Assembly (NCBI GenBank): GCA_030147945.1
Contig: JASBUL010000074.1
Coordinates: 1-35,456, forward strand
DNA length: 35,456 nucleotides
Reading direction: 5' to 3'
Source of the DNA: Oceanococcus sp.
Lineage (GTDB): Bacteria > Pseudomonadota > Gammaproteobacteria > Nevskiales > Oceanococcaceae
The position numbers and the translations under genes were made by a program. This document shows, in pieces, positions 1 through 12,132 of this stretch (within the stretch, counting starts at the first letter, position 1; the number at the start of each line of letters is the position of its first letter). The notes beneath the pieces are model-generated. The model was not told where the DNA came from. It did no database searches and worked only from the letters and a program-made list of their open reading frames with translations.

Positions 1-57
1 CTTGCGACGAATGTCCCGGATCTGCTTCTCGGTGGTGGATTTGGACTTCGTTGTCAT
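1..57 (-). CDS. IS3-family transposase OrfA, N-terminal fragment (runs off window)
   Basis: The first 19 codons of a minus-strand gene are visible, starting at an ATG at 55-57 and leaving the window at position 1. The peptide begins MTTKSKSTTEKQIRDIRRK. This matches the N-terminus of IS3-family OrfA proteins, the helix-turn-helix subunit that is combined with OrfB by frameshifting to make the active transposase. A GGAG ribosome site lies about 5 bases before the ATG. Only the start can be judged here; whether the element is intact depends on sequence outside the window. Confidence 0.75.
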   Translation of the reverse strand, partial: MTTKSKSTTEKQIRDIRRK

Positions 58-122
58 CTTTACTCCTTCAGGTGAAAACGATGGGCCAAACCCTCCTTTA
101 GCGAAACCCCTCAGGTGTTACA
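1..122 (-). mobile_element. End of an IS3-family insertion sequence
   Basis: The upstream (left) end of an IS3-type element, read on the minus strand: a terminal sequence beginning TGTAACACCTGAGGGG near 107-122, a short leader, a GGAG site and the OrfA start at 57. The exact outer boundary is inferred from where homology to the RND pump resumes (about 133-142) and may be off by up to 20 bases. The insertion removed or displaced the 5' part of the neighbouring cusA-like gene. Confidence 0.6.
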
Positions 123-132
123 TGGTTGCTGA

Positions 133-2502
133 CGGCGCACAGCCACGGTGAGCCTGGGTCCGGGCCTGCAACGTGGCAGCGCCGAGCTCAACGGCGAAGG
201 TCTGGCCGTGGGGGGCATTGTTGTAATGCGCTACGGGGAAAACGCGCTGAATGTCATCGAGCGGGTCAAGTCCCGGCTGGCCGAAGTGGCCACCAGCCTC
301 CCCGAAGGTGTCGAAGTGGTGCCGGTGTATGACCGCTCCGGCCTGATCACTCGCGCCATCGACACGCTGAAAGTCACCCTGGGTGAGGAAATGCTGATCG
401 TCTCGGTGGTCATCATCGTCTTTCTGCTGCATCTGCGCAGCGCGCTGGTGGCCATCATCACGCTGCCCATCGCCATTCTGCTGGCCTTCATTCCGATGTA
501 TTACCAAGGCCTGACCGCCAATATCATGTCACTGGGTGGCATCGCGGTGGCAATCGGCGCCATGGTTGATGCGGCCATTGCCATCGTCGAAAACATCCAC
601 CGACGCTTGAGCCTGTGGCAGGACAAACCTGTAGCGGAGCGGGAATCACGCACCGATGTGATTATCGATGCCATGCAGGAAGTCGGCCCTTCGATTTTCT
701 TCGCCCTGCTGATCATCGCGGTCTCTTTCCTGCCGGTCTTCGCCCTGCAGGACAGCGAAGGCCGGCTGTTCAAGCCGCTGGCCTGGACCAAGACCTACTC
801 GATGTTTTTTGCCGCGCTGCTTTCCGTGACCCTGATCCCGGCACTGGCAGTACTGGTCATTCGCGGCAGAATTCATGGCGAGAAAAGCTGGCTGAACCGC
901 ATGCTGGTCAGCGGCTACGCACCCGTCGTGCGCTTTGCCGTGCGCTACCGCTGGCCGGTGATCCTGTCCGGTGCGCTGCTGATGGCCTCGTCGGTCATTC
1001 CGCTGCGGCAGTTGGGCAGCGAGTTCATGCCGCCACTGAACGAAGGCAGCATCCTGTACATGCCCACCGCGCTGCCTGGCATGTCCACCGGTGAAGCGCA
1101 GAAGGTCTTGCAGACCATGGATGCCATGCTGATGGAGTTCCCGGAAGTCGAGCGGGTGTTCGGCAAGGTCGGACGTTCCACCAGTCCCACCGACCCGGCC
1201 CCGCTATCCATGGTTGAAACCAACATCACGCTGAAACCGAAAAGTCAGTGGCGCGAGGGCATGACCTGGGACAAGTTGATTGCCGAAATGGATGAAAAGC
1301 TGCGCTTCCCCGGCATGCCCAATATCTGGTGGATGCCTATCCAGACCCGCACCCAGATGCTGGCCACCGGCATACGCTCGTCGCTGGGTATCAAAGTATT
1401 CGGGCCGGATCTGGCGACCATCGAAACCACCGCCACCGACATCGAAGAAGCCCTGCTGGCTGACGAAGGCACAGCGCCGTACACGCGCAGTGCCTTCGCC
1501 GAGCGCACCACCGGTGGCTACTTCCTGGACTTCGACATCGACCGCGACGCGGCCTCGCGTTTCGGCCTGAATGTGGGCGATGTGCAGGACGTCATTGTCT
1601 CGGCCATTGGCGGCCAGATGGTCTCGCAAACGGTCGAAGGGCGGGAACGCTACGGCATCCTGGTGCGCTACAACCGTGAATACCGCGACAATCTCGAGGC
1701 CCTGGAACGGGTATTTGTCACCACCGCCGCCGGCGCGCAAATTCCGATCACTCAGGTGGCTGATATCAACTTCCGCACCGGGCCGCCGATGATCCGTAAC
1801 GAAGATGGGCAGTTGGTCGGCTTTGTGTTTGTCGATGTCGGCGACGGTATCGGCATTCCGGATTATGTGGACTTGGCCAAGGACGTGGTCAGCGAACAAG
1901 TCAAGATCCCAGACGGCTACCGCATCGCCTGGGCGGGCCAGTTCGAGAGTTTCGAGCGGGCCAAGGCGCGCCTCACTATCCTGGTGCCGCTGACGATCTT
2001 CATGATCTTTTTCATGCTCTATTTCCACCGCAAATCACTGGTGGAAACGCTGGTGGTGATGTTGGCCCTGCCGTTCTCACTGGTGGGCGCCAGCTGGCTG
2101 CTGTGGGCGCTGGGCTACAAAATGTCGGTGGCTGTGGCCGTGGGCATCATTGCCGTGGCCGGGCTGGCCGTTGAGCTTGGCCTGCTGATGATGCTGTATC
2201 TGGATATCGCCTGGCGACAGCACGTGGCCGACGGCCGCATGCGCAACGCCGCCGATTTGAGCGAAGCCATCGTCGAAGGCGCGGCCAAACGCCTGCGGCC
2301 CAAGCTGATGACCGGCCTGGCGCTGTTCATGGGCCTAGTGCCGATCATGTATTCGGCCGGCACCGGCGCCGATGTAATGAAGCGGGTCGCCGCACCGATG
2401 CTGGGCGGCGTCGGCACTGCCCTGCTAATGGTGCTGATCGTGTTTCCGGCGATCTTCGCCATCTGGCGTGGCAGGCAACTGAATGCGCACAAGGGCCTGT
2501 AA
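133..2502 (+). pseudogene. cusA: CusA-type heavy-metal RND efflux pump, 5' truncated by an IS
   Basis: This is the C-terminal three quarters of a proton-driven RND pump that would export metal across both membranes with an adaptor and an outer-membrane channel. Family members are about 1,040 residues; only about 785 remain. The frame is open from 133. The GTG at 148 is probably an internal valine, because the text ATVSLGPGLQRG is interior pump sequence, so there is no genuine start. The transmembrane motif GAMVDAAIAIVEN around residues 130-142 is the Cu(I)/Ag(I) (HME4) form, unlike the CzcA form at 24387. A methionine in RTQMLATGIRS fits monovalent metal, but the later cleft region shows Leu and Ala/Gln where CusA is Met-rich. 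Its adaptor and channel genes are not in view. It is likely non-functional unless the IS supplies a fused start. Confidence 0.85.
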
Positions 2503-2609
2503 TTGGGCAGGCATCTGGCGCAGGCAAATAGCCTACTTAAACCTTCACGCGACACTATCTGATTTACCCGGTCCTTATAACAGGACTTTCATCAAGCAAG
2601 GAGAAAACC

Positions 2610-2864
2610 ATGCAACATTCCAACTCACTACTGGCCCTAACCGTGGCAAGCATGATCACAGCAGGAACTGCGGCAGCACACGCCGCCGAGGCTCCGGAAG
2701 GCAAGGAAAAATGCACCGGCATCGTCAAGGCGGGCATGAACGATTGCGGCACCAGCCAGCACGCCTGTTCCGGTATGGCCAAGACGGACAATGATCCTGA
2801 AGAATGGATCTACCTTCCCAAGGGCACCTGCAACAAGATCACCGACGGCAAGGTCAAGTCATAG
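2610..2864 (+). CDS. bufA1: Bufferin precursor, DUF2282 family
   Basis: A small secreted precursor peptide of 84 residues. Residues 1-26 form a signal peptide ending AAAHAAEA. The mature part carries four cysteines, in KEKCTG, MNDCGT, QHACSG and KGTCNK, a pattern typical of DUF2282 proteins. Bufferin precursors are known to be modified on cysteines by a BufB/BufC pair and to bind copper in the periplasm; here that role is inferred from family and context. The ATG at 2610 has a strong AAGGAG site 7 bases upstream. bufB and bufC follow directly with overlapping ends, so the three genes form one operon. A TATAAC at 2576-2581 could be a -10 element, but I see no convincing -35. Confidence 0.85.
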   Translation: MQHSNSLLALTVASMITAGTAAAHAAEAPEGKEKCTGIVKAGMNDCGTSQHACSGMAKTDNDPEEWIYLPKGTCNKITDGKVKS

Positions 2865-3667
2865 AGGGGGTCGGGCTGGGGCTGCGGCCCCGGCACCAGG
2901 CCGAGATACTGGCCGGCGATCACGACATCGGCTGGTTCGAGGCTCTAAGCGACAACTATCTGGACACCTCTGGCCCGCCAATGCGACAGCTGGAACGCGT
3001 GCGCGCGCGCTACCCCGTCGTGCTGCACGGTGTCGGCCTGTCGATTGGCTCGGTCGATCCGCTGGATCATGACTATCTGGATCGGCTGGCGCGACTGGCG
3101 GCGGCGGTACAGCCGGAGTGGGTGAGCGACCATATGTGCTTCACCCATGCCGGCGGCCGCTACAGCCATGATCTGCTGCCGCTGCCGTATACCCCGGAAG
3201 CGCTGCGCCACTGCGTGCAGCGCATTTCGGTGGTGCAGGAGCGCCTGGGGCGTCGCCTCGTGCTGGAGAACGTATCGAGCTACCTGCGCTATGCGCATTC
3301 GTGCATGAGCGAATGGGAGTTTCTTGCCGCGGTAGCCGATGAGGCCGATTGCGAGATTTTGCTCGATGTGAACAACGTCGCGGTCAGCGCGCACAATCAC
3401 GGCTTCGATCCCGGCGACTATTTGGCCGCCATCCCGCCTGAGCGAGTGCGTCAGATGCATTTGGCCGGCTACGAGCAGGCCGAGGATCACCGCTTGGACA
3501 CGCACGGTCGGGCGGTACAGCCGGATGTCTGGTCGCTGTACGAAGCGGCACTGGCGCGCTTCGGCCCAGTGCCGACGTCGCTGGAGTGGGATCAGGACAT
3601 ACCCGATTTCGAGACCCTGTGCACCGAGGCCGCACGGGCACAGGAGCGGATGGATGCGGCTCGCTGA
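2804..3667 (+). CDS. bufB: Multinuclear iron oxidase, DUF692 family (BufB)
   Basis: A MNIO-family (DUF692) TIM-barrel enzyme expected to oxidise cysteines of the BufA precursor in the cytoplasm using a cluster of iron ions. Likely metal ligands are visible in order: VLHGVGLSIGS, WVSDHMCFT, LENVSSY, LLDVNNVAVSAHNHG, MHLAGYEQAEDHRLDTHG and LEWDQDIPD. Family homology starts only at about 2867 (GVGLGLRPRHQAEIL). The only ATG upstream in frame is at 2804, giving 19 non-homologous residues, a 61-base overlap with bufA1 and a poor ribosome site. An ATA at 2861 overlapping the bufA1 stop, with AAGG 7 bases upstream, is an alternative non-standard start. The 3' end overlaps bufC by 14 bases. Confidence 0.85.
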   Translation: MDLPSQGHLQQDHRRQGQVIEGVGLGLRPRHQAEILAGDHDIGWFEALSDNYLDTSGPPMRQLERVRARYPVVLHGVGLSIGSVDPLDHDYLDRLARLAAAVQPEWVSDHMCFTHAGGRYSHDLLPLPYTPEALRHCVQRISVVQERLGRRLVLENVSSYLRYAHSCMSEWEFLAAVADEADCEILLDVNNVAVSAHNHGFDPGDYLAAIPPERVRQMHLAGYEQAEDHRLDTHGRAVQPDVWSLYEAALARFGPVPTSLEWDQDIPDFETLCTEAARAQERMDAAR

Positions 3668-4400
3668 TCTGCAGCATGGCCTACTGGCCGCGCTGCTCGA
3701 TGGCGACGAGTCCGTGCTCAGCGCGTTGCAGGATGATCCGCGACGCGGGTCCCGGCGAGCGCTGGCAATCCAAAGTGGCAGCGTTCGGGGTATCCAGAGC
3801 CGGGCACTGGCTGAAACCTTTCCCGTACTCGAGCGATTGCTGGGCGCAGACAGCTTTGGTGCCTGCACGCGACGCTACCTCGCCGAAAACCCGTCCCGCA
3901 CCTGGTCATTGATCGCACTCGGCAAAGCGCTTCCCGACTGGCTTGCCGACTTTGCGCCTCTGGCCAACTGGCCTTATCTGCCTGAGGTGGCCCAGCTGGA
4001 ATGGGCCTGGCACGAGGTGTTCCATGCCGCCAACGATCCGCCTCAAGACTGGCAGCAACTGGCAACGCTGGACCCAGACCAGCAGGCAGCCCTGCCGCTG
4101 TGTCTGCCGACCGCCGCCCGTCTGCTGCACACGCACTACCCGGTGCTGGACATCTGGCAGGCCAACCAGCCCTCAGAGCCAGATACGACGCTGGATTTGA
4201 GTGGCCAGGACGCCCAGCGCCTGCTGGTGATCCGCCATGGTGAACAATGGCCCGAGATCCATCGGCTGGATGACCCGGACTATGCCCTGCTGCTCGCAAC
4301 CCAGGCCGGCACGAGGCTGGGTCAGCTGACACGCGAGCCGGCCTGGGCGGCGCGCCTGCCGGGTCTGGTCGAACGCGGCTGGCTGCGGCTCGGTCTGTGA
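3654..4400 (+). CDS. bufC: DUF2063 family protein (BufC), partner of BufB
   Basis: A 248-residue protein with the N-terminal layout of DUF2063 proteins: MRLADLQHGLLAALLDG, then an arginine-rich stretch and ALAETFPVLERLLGADSF, followed by a longer C-terminal domain with EWAWHEVFHAAND. In MNIO-based systems this partner binds the precursor leader and delivers it to the DUF692 enzyme. Several reading-frame starts lie upstream, but the ATG at 3654 gives the family N-terminus and a 14-base overlap with bufB, which suggests translational coupling. The operon ends here; merA converges from the other side about 107 bases later. I see no clear terminator hairpin in the gap. Confidence 0.8.
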   Translation: MRLADLQHGLLAALLDGDESVLSALQDDPRRGSRRALAIQSGSVRGIQSRALAETFPVLERLLGADSFGACTRRYLAENPSRTWSLIALGKALPDWLADFAPLANWPYLPEVAQLEWAWHEVFHAANDPPQDWQQLATLDPDQQAALPLCLPTAARLLHTHYPVLDIWQANQPSEPDTTLDLSGQDAQRLLVIRHGEQWPEIHRLDDPDYALLLATQAGTRLGQLTREPAWAARLPGLVERGWLRLGL

Positions 4401-4507
4401 TTTTGTTCGAGACTTGTTTGGATGGATTGCGACACCCTTGATTCGCGGTGATCCGCACACGCTCGTGTCCATTCCTGCCGGATTCGAGTGGGTCGGAGAC
4501 GATATGC

Positions 4508-6264
<1,757 letters not shown>

Positions 6265-6276
6265 GTCATTCGTCCT

Positions 6277-6639
6277 TTAAAGCAGGGCTGGGGCGTACCA
6301 GGGAAAAGCGAGCAAGGCCAACACGGGGAAGGTGATGAGCCAGAAGATCAGACGTTGGCGGCGTTTGACCGCCGGGTTGGCGCAGGCCTCACCCGGCGCG
6401 CAATCCTCCTCGCGCCGATAGAGCTGCCAGCCGGAGAATGCGAGCAACGCGAGGGTGGCGATGACCAAGATGGGCCGATAGGGCTCCAATGCGGTCAGCG
6501 AGCTGACCCAGGCGCCGCCGACGCCGATGGAAATCAAGACCAGTGGCGCAACACAGCACAACGAGGCGCCGATCGCTGCCAGCACGGCGCCGATCTGCAC
6601 CCAGGCGGTGCGACCGGAAATCGTTGCGGATTCATTCAT
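6277..6639 (-). CDS. merT: Mercuric ion transporter MerT
   Basis: A 120-residue inner-membrane protein that brings Hg(II) into the cytoplasm for reduction. Three hydrophobic segments are visible at about residues 14-45, 55-72 and 96-116. The first holds the adjacent pair Cys28-Cys29 (SLCCVAP) and the cytoplasmic loop holds Cys80 and Cys86 (DCAPGEAC), the usual relay for mercury. The frame extends upstream to a TTG at 6657, but the ATG at 6637-6639 has a GGAG site 7 bases before it and the extension is not family sequence, so I start there. It is the first gene after the mer promoter. Confidence 0.92.
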   Translation of the reverse strand: MNESATISGRTAWVQIGAVLAAIGASLCCVAPLVLISIGVGGAWVSSLTALEPYRPILVIATLALLAFSGWQLYRREEDCAPGEACANPAVKRRQRLIFWLITFPVLALLAFPWYAPALL

Positions 6640-6679
6640 GCTCAGCTCCGTGTTCAATCAATTCAAGGAACACGGCCAA

Positions 6680-6710
6680 GCCTAAACGCGGTACCCGGGT
6701 ACCGTGTCAA
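6680..6710 (-). promoter_or_regulatory. mer promoter/operator (MerR-type, 19-bp spacer)
   Basis: On the minus strand, a -35 TTGACA (6705-6710) and a -10-like TTAGGC (6680-6685) are 19 bp apart. The spacer contains a GGTACCCGGGTACC dyad. The overlong spacer and central palindrome are the hallmarks of promoters that MerR-family activators untwist. The -35 overlaps the merR stop codon (6707-6709), so the promoter sits between merR and merT, and merR itself must be expressed from further upstream. Confidence 0.85.
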
Positions 6711-7144
6711 GCGTCCGAACTGGGATCTTTGCCGTTGTGTGACAGAGTCTCGATCAATGGGCAGTGGCCGGGGTCTCGTTCATGCCGACAGCGGTCAATC
6801 AGCGCATCCAGAGTGCCCTGCATTGCGCTCAGGTCGGCGATGCGTCTGGCGACCAGGGCGCGCTGGCCTTCGGCTACTCGCCGCACGTCGTCGCAATGGC
6901 CATCGCCGAGTTCCAGTAGTGCAGAGATTTCCGCCAGGCTGAAGCCCAGTTCCTGAGCGCGTTTGATAAAGCGAATGCGGTCCACCGCAGACTTGCCGTA
7001 GCGGCGATAGCCGGAATCCGGCTTGGCCGGCTGCTCAATGAGCCCGCGCCGCTGGTAGTAACGCACGGTTTGCAGGTTGACGCCGGCGCGACGGGCCACG
7101 GACCCAATCGTCATTCCCGGTGCAGTATCAGTACTTCCGGCCAT
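6707..7144 (-). CDS. merR: Mercury-responsive regulator MerR
   Basis: A 145-residue MerR-family repressor/activator. The winged-helix region starts at MTIGSVARRAGVNLQTVRYY (from residue 11), followed by the dimerisation helix. The three Hg(II)-binding cysteines of MerR are all present: Cys84 in DGHCDDV, Cys119 in IDRCRHE and Cys128 in GHCPLIETL. The frame is open further upstream, but the ATG at 7142-7144 has an AAGGTGG site at good spacing. In Tn21-type operons merR is divergent; here it lies upstream of merT on the same strand, with the operator between them. Confidence 0.92.
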   Translation of the reverse strand: MAGSTDTAPGMTIGSVARRAGVNLQTVRYYQRRGLIEQPAKPDSGYRRYGKSAVDRIRFIKRAQELGFSLAEISALLELGDGHCDDVRRVAEGQRALVARRIADLSAMQGTLDALIDRCRHERDPGHCPLIETLSHNGKDPSSDA

Positions 7145-7181
7145 TGCCCACCTTGGCTCATTTGCAGCGCAAGACGCCATT

Positions 7182-8042
7182 CTAAGCACCGTCGTATCGA
7201 GTCACCAGCCGGTCGCCAACAGCTGGCCGCATGTGCACGCGCGCCAGGCGGCGCGCGCCGAAGAACAGAGCGGGCGGCAAGCCGAACATCCTGCGAAAGG
7301 TCCGCGACAGGTGCGCCGAGTCGGCGAAGCCGGCGGCATGGGCCGCCTCGGTCAGAGTTGCGCCGCTGATGGCGTTTTCGACGGCTTGGCGCAATCGCCG
7401 CCACAGGATGAAACGTCGTAGTGGCAGGCCCAGTTGGCGCGAGAATAGGTGGCCAAAGTGACTCGGGGACAGGCCGACGGAGCGAGCGAGATCGGCCTGT
7501 CGCAGCGCAGATTCGTTCAGATGCTCGTCGATCAGTTCAACAGCCGCTACGATGCGCGGGTCAAGATCGACGATGTCGTGTTCCGGGCTCCGTGCCCCAA
7601 GACAGTGTTCCACGAGGCCTTCTGCCTCGGACCAGGAACCCGGAGCGAGAACCCCCAACGTGAGCGCAGCAGGCAATTCGAATGCCGCGTCGCGGTCTCC
7701 ATGGTGAGCCAGCCAGTGACGGCCCGCTAGGCTTTCCGGTTCCAGGTACAGCATCAGAATCCGCGTGCCTTGGGCATCGAAGGCGTGCGATAGATCCGCC
7801 GGCACCGCGAACCCCGGCGCCTATTGCCACGGGTTGGCGGTCCCTGTGTGCAGCCGTATCGGGCCATCCAGACCGATGCCCAGCTGGATGGCGTGGTGGC
7901 GGTGCCTGTCCGCCTTGAACCCGGGGCCGTGCAGCAGCAGGCGGTCGGACCACAACCAGATATCAAACGGCGGGTCACCGCCAGTTTGTTCAAGCGCTGC
8001 GTCCCCGCCAGAAGTCAGACTACGCGTCACTGTTCGACTCAA
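7182..8042 (-). pseudogene. AraC-family regulator interrupted by an in-frame TAG
   Basis: Two open stretches in the same frame, 8042-7824 and 7820-7182, are separated only by a TAG at 7821-7823. Read through, they give one AraC-family regulator of about 286 residues: an N-terminal cupin-like sensor (LLLHGPGFKADRHRHHAIQLG, then the stop, then APGFAVPADLSHAF) and a C-terminal double helix-turn-helix (LARSVGLSPSHFGHLFSRQL and EAAHAAGFADSAHLSRTFRR). A CAG-to-TAG change would explain it. The DNA-binding half could be made separately from the GTG at 7803-7805, but without the sensor. The upstream start is probably a TTG at 8040-8042 and is uncertain. It is divergent from the fatty acid hydroxylase gene, its likely former target. 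Confidence 0.75.
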
Positions 8043-8050
8043 GGTGTCTT

Positions 8051-8905
8051 ATGGCCATTGTTATTCCGTTGATCCGTTATGGGCTTTTCCCGACCGTTCT
8101 GTTCGGCGGCTGCGGCGCAATCATCGCACTACTCGGCTCGGGCGCCCCGGCCTGGATGCCCTGGACCATTCTCGCCGGCGCGATCGGACTGATGTTTGCT
8201 GCCGAGCGAATCGTCCCGTATCAGGCGGACTGGAATCGATCACATGATGACGTTGCACGCGACCTGCTGCATGGCCTGGTGAATACCGCGACCAATCACA
8301 GCGGCGTATTACTGCTGCCAATGCTGGCGCTGGCGATTCCCGCATCAAGCGTATGGCCAGATGACTGGCCGCTCTGGCTGCAGGTTGTGATGGCAATCAT
8401 CGTGCTGGATCTGGGGGTCGCGGCGGCGCACCACGCCAGCCATCGCTGGAACTGGCTCTGGCGATTTCACGCCGTGCATCACAGCGTACGGCGTCTGTAC
8501 GGTTTCAACGGTCTGATGAAGCATCCGGTGCATCAGGCGATTGAAACCGGCTCCGGCATTCTGCCGCTGTTGCTGCTCGGCATCCCGTTGCCCGTCGTGC
8601 AGGCCCTGGCGTTCTGCGTGGCCATGCAGCTGCTGCTCCAGCATTCCAATGCCGATTACCGGACCGGCCCGCTCAAGTACCTGTTTGCCAATGCCGAAGT
8701 GCACCGCTTCCATCACGTCGGCCGACCCAGCGAAGGCGACGTGAACTTCGGTCTGTTCACGACGCTGTGGGATCACCTGGCCGGCACCTTTCGCTACGAG
8801 GCAGGCGCCGCGCCCATGCGATCGGACGAGCTCGGTATCGAAGCGCACCCCGACTATCCGGCCGCCTACCTGCCGCAACTTGTCGAGCCGTTTCGCGGGC
8901 GCTGA
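8051..8905 (+). CDS. Sterol desaturase / fatty acid hydroxylase family protein
   Basis: An integral-membrane di-iron oxygenase of 284 residues. The histidine clusters of the family are present: HHASHR (His127-131), HAVHH (His140-144) and the late box HRFHH (His218-222), with several hydrophobic helices in between. Family members hydroxylate or desaturate lipids; the substrate cannot be told from sequence. The ATG at 8051 follows an AAGGTG 4 bases upstream. It is divergent from a broken AraC regulator and convergent with an alpha/beta hydrolase. A second, decayed copy of the same family lies at 15681-15883. Confidence 0.85.
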   Translation: MAIVIPLIRYGLFPTVLFGGCGAIIALLGSGAPAWMPWTILAGAIGLMFAAERIVPYQADWNRSHDDVARDLLHGLVNTATNHSGVLLLPMLALAIPASSVWPDDWPLWLQVVMAIIVLDLGVAAAHHASHRWNWLWRFHAVHHSVRRLYGFNGLMKHPVHQAIETGSGILPLLLLGIPLPVVQALAFCVAMQLLLQHSNADYRTGPLKYLFANAEVHRFHHVGRPSEGDVNFGLFTTLWDHLAGTFRYEAGAAPMRSDELGIEAHPDYPAAYLPQLVEPFRGR

Positions 8906-8947
8906 GTGCGATCAGTACGGCGCGCACTGTCGAATTCGAGCTGGTGT

Positions 8948-9828
8948 TCATTGGCGCAACCAGGACAGTATCAAGGGGTCAAAGGCGTTCGGCCGCTCCA
9001 GCTGCGGCGTATGGCCGCAGCGCTCGATCTGACAAAGGGACAGGTTGGGTAAACCGGCCAACTGCGGCGCCCACAGGCTGGGAGGCACCGCGAAATCGTG
9101 CGTGCCCGTGATCACGAGCACCGGTGCGGGCATTGCACCGACATCCCAGCTCATCGTGTACTGGCTGAACATCGCGCGGAAAGCCGGAAGGATCCGCGTG
9201 GCAATCGGGACTCCGTGCCACAAGGGTGTGGCATCAAATCGGGGTCGGTACCAGTAGAGGGGCGCGTCCGCCACGTATTGGGCGACGAAGTTCTGGCCTG
9301 AGGTTGCGACGCTGCCTCTGGCGGACAGAGCCGCTCGGCGCTCCGCCAGCAAATTTCGACGATACGAGGTGGCATGTTCTGCCCAGAACCGCTCGGCTGC
9401 TGCGAGGGTGTCGCGTACACCTACAGGCGGCGAATTGATCAGAATCAGTCGGGAGACGCGATCGGGAAATCGCTTCGCATACTCCAATGCGACATTTCCA
9501 TGGTGCGAATGCCCGGCGACGGCGAGTCGATCGTGACCGCTTGCCGCCCGAATCCGCTCGATGCAGTCGGCATAAAAATCCAGATTGACATGGCTCAGCG
9601 GGAAGTCCGGGCCCAGCTTTGAAAAGTGCGGCAGATCGGCGTGAATCATTGTCAACGCACGCTTGAGTCGAAGGGAAAAGGTCCGCGGGTAGTACACCGA
9701 CGAACCGATCACGAGGAGCGCCGGACCGGCGCCTTCGACCAGGAAGCGCAATTCCCCGCCGGGAATGCCCACCTGACCTTCTCGGCTATCGTTCCGACGC
9801 TGCTCGTCAGGCATCGAGCGCTCCACGC

Positions 9829-9832
<4 letters not shown>
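8948..9832 (-). CDS. Alpha/beta hydrolase coupled to the copper ATPase gene
   Basis: A 294-residue alpha/beta-hydrolase-fold protein, probably cytoplasmic as no signal peptide is seen. The nucleophile elbow is GHSHHGN (Ser109), the acid is probably Asp246 in GTHDFAVPP and the base His274 in [10 protein letters not shown]. The substrate is unknown; esterase, lipase-like or haloalkane-type activity cannot be distinguished by eye. Its GTG start (9830-9832) overlaps the TGA of the P-type ATPase gene (GTGA), so translation is probably coupled and the gene belongs to the metal operon. An ATG six codons in is an alternative start. Confidence 0.8.
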
Positions 9833-12063
<2,231 letters not shown>

Positions 12064-12101
12064 TACTCAACTCCGGTAGTGCAGAATGCGAAGGACACAC
12101 A

Positions 12102-12132
12102 CCTTAATCCCTGGACTCTGGTCCAGAGTCAA
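12102..12132 (-). promoter_or_regulatory. MerR-type promoter of the P-type ATPase, inside the regulator's 3' end
   Basis: Minus-strand -35 TTGACT (12127-12132) and -10 TTAAGG (12102-12107) with a 19-bp spacer. A perfect ACTCTGG-A-CCAGAGT dyad begins in the -35. The element lies over the last codons and stop of the upstream MerR-family gene, so the regulator reads into its own target promoter. About 40 bases separate the -10 from the ATPase ATG. Confidence 0.8.

Noticed and set aside
1204-2028. Long minus-strand open frame (274 codons) opposite the cusA fragment
   Set aside because: It mirrors the codon pattern of the pump on the other strand, has no family signs and no ribosome site.
2945-3868. 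307-codon minus-strand frame opposite bufB and bufC
   Set aside because: No recognisable domain; bufB ligand motifs and operon overlaps support the plus strand.
4401-4507. Possible bidirectional terminator between bufC and merA
   Set aside because: No stable hairpin with T-runs could be built by eye.
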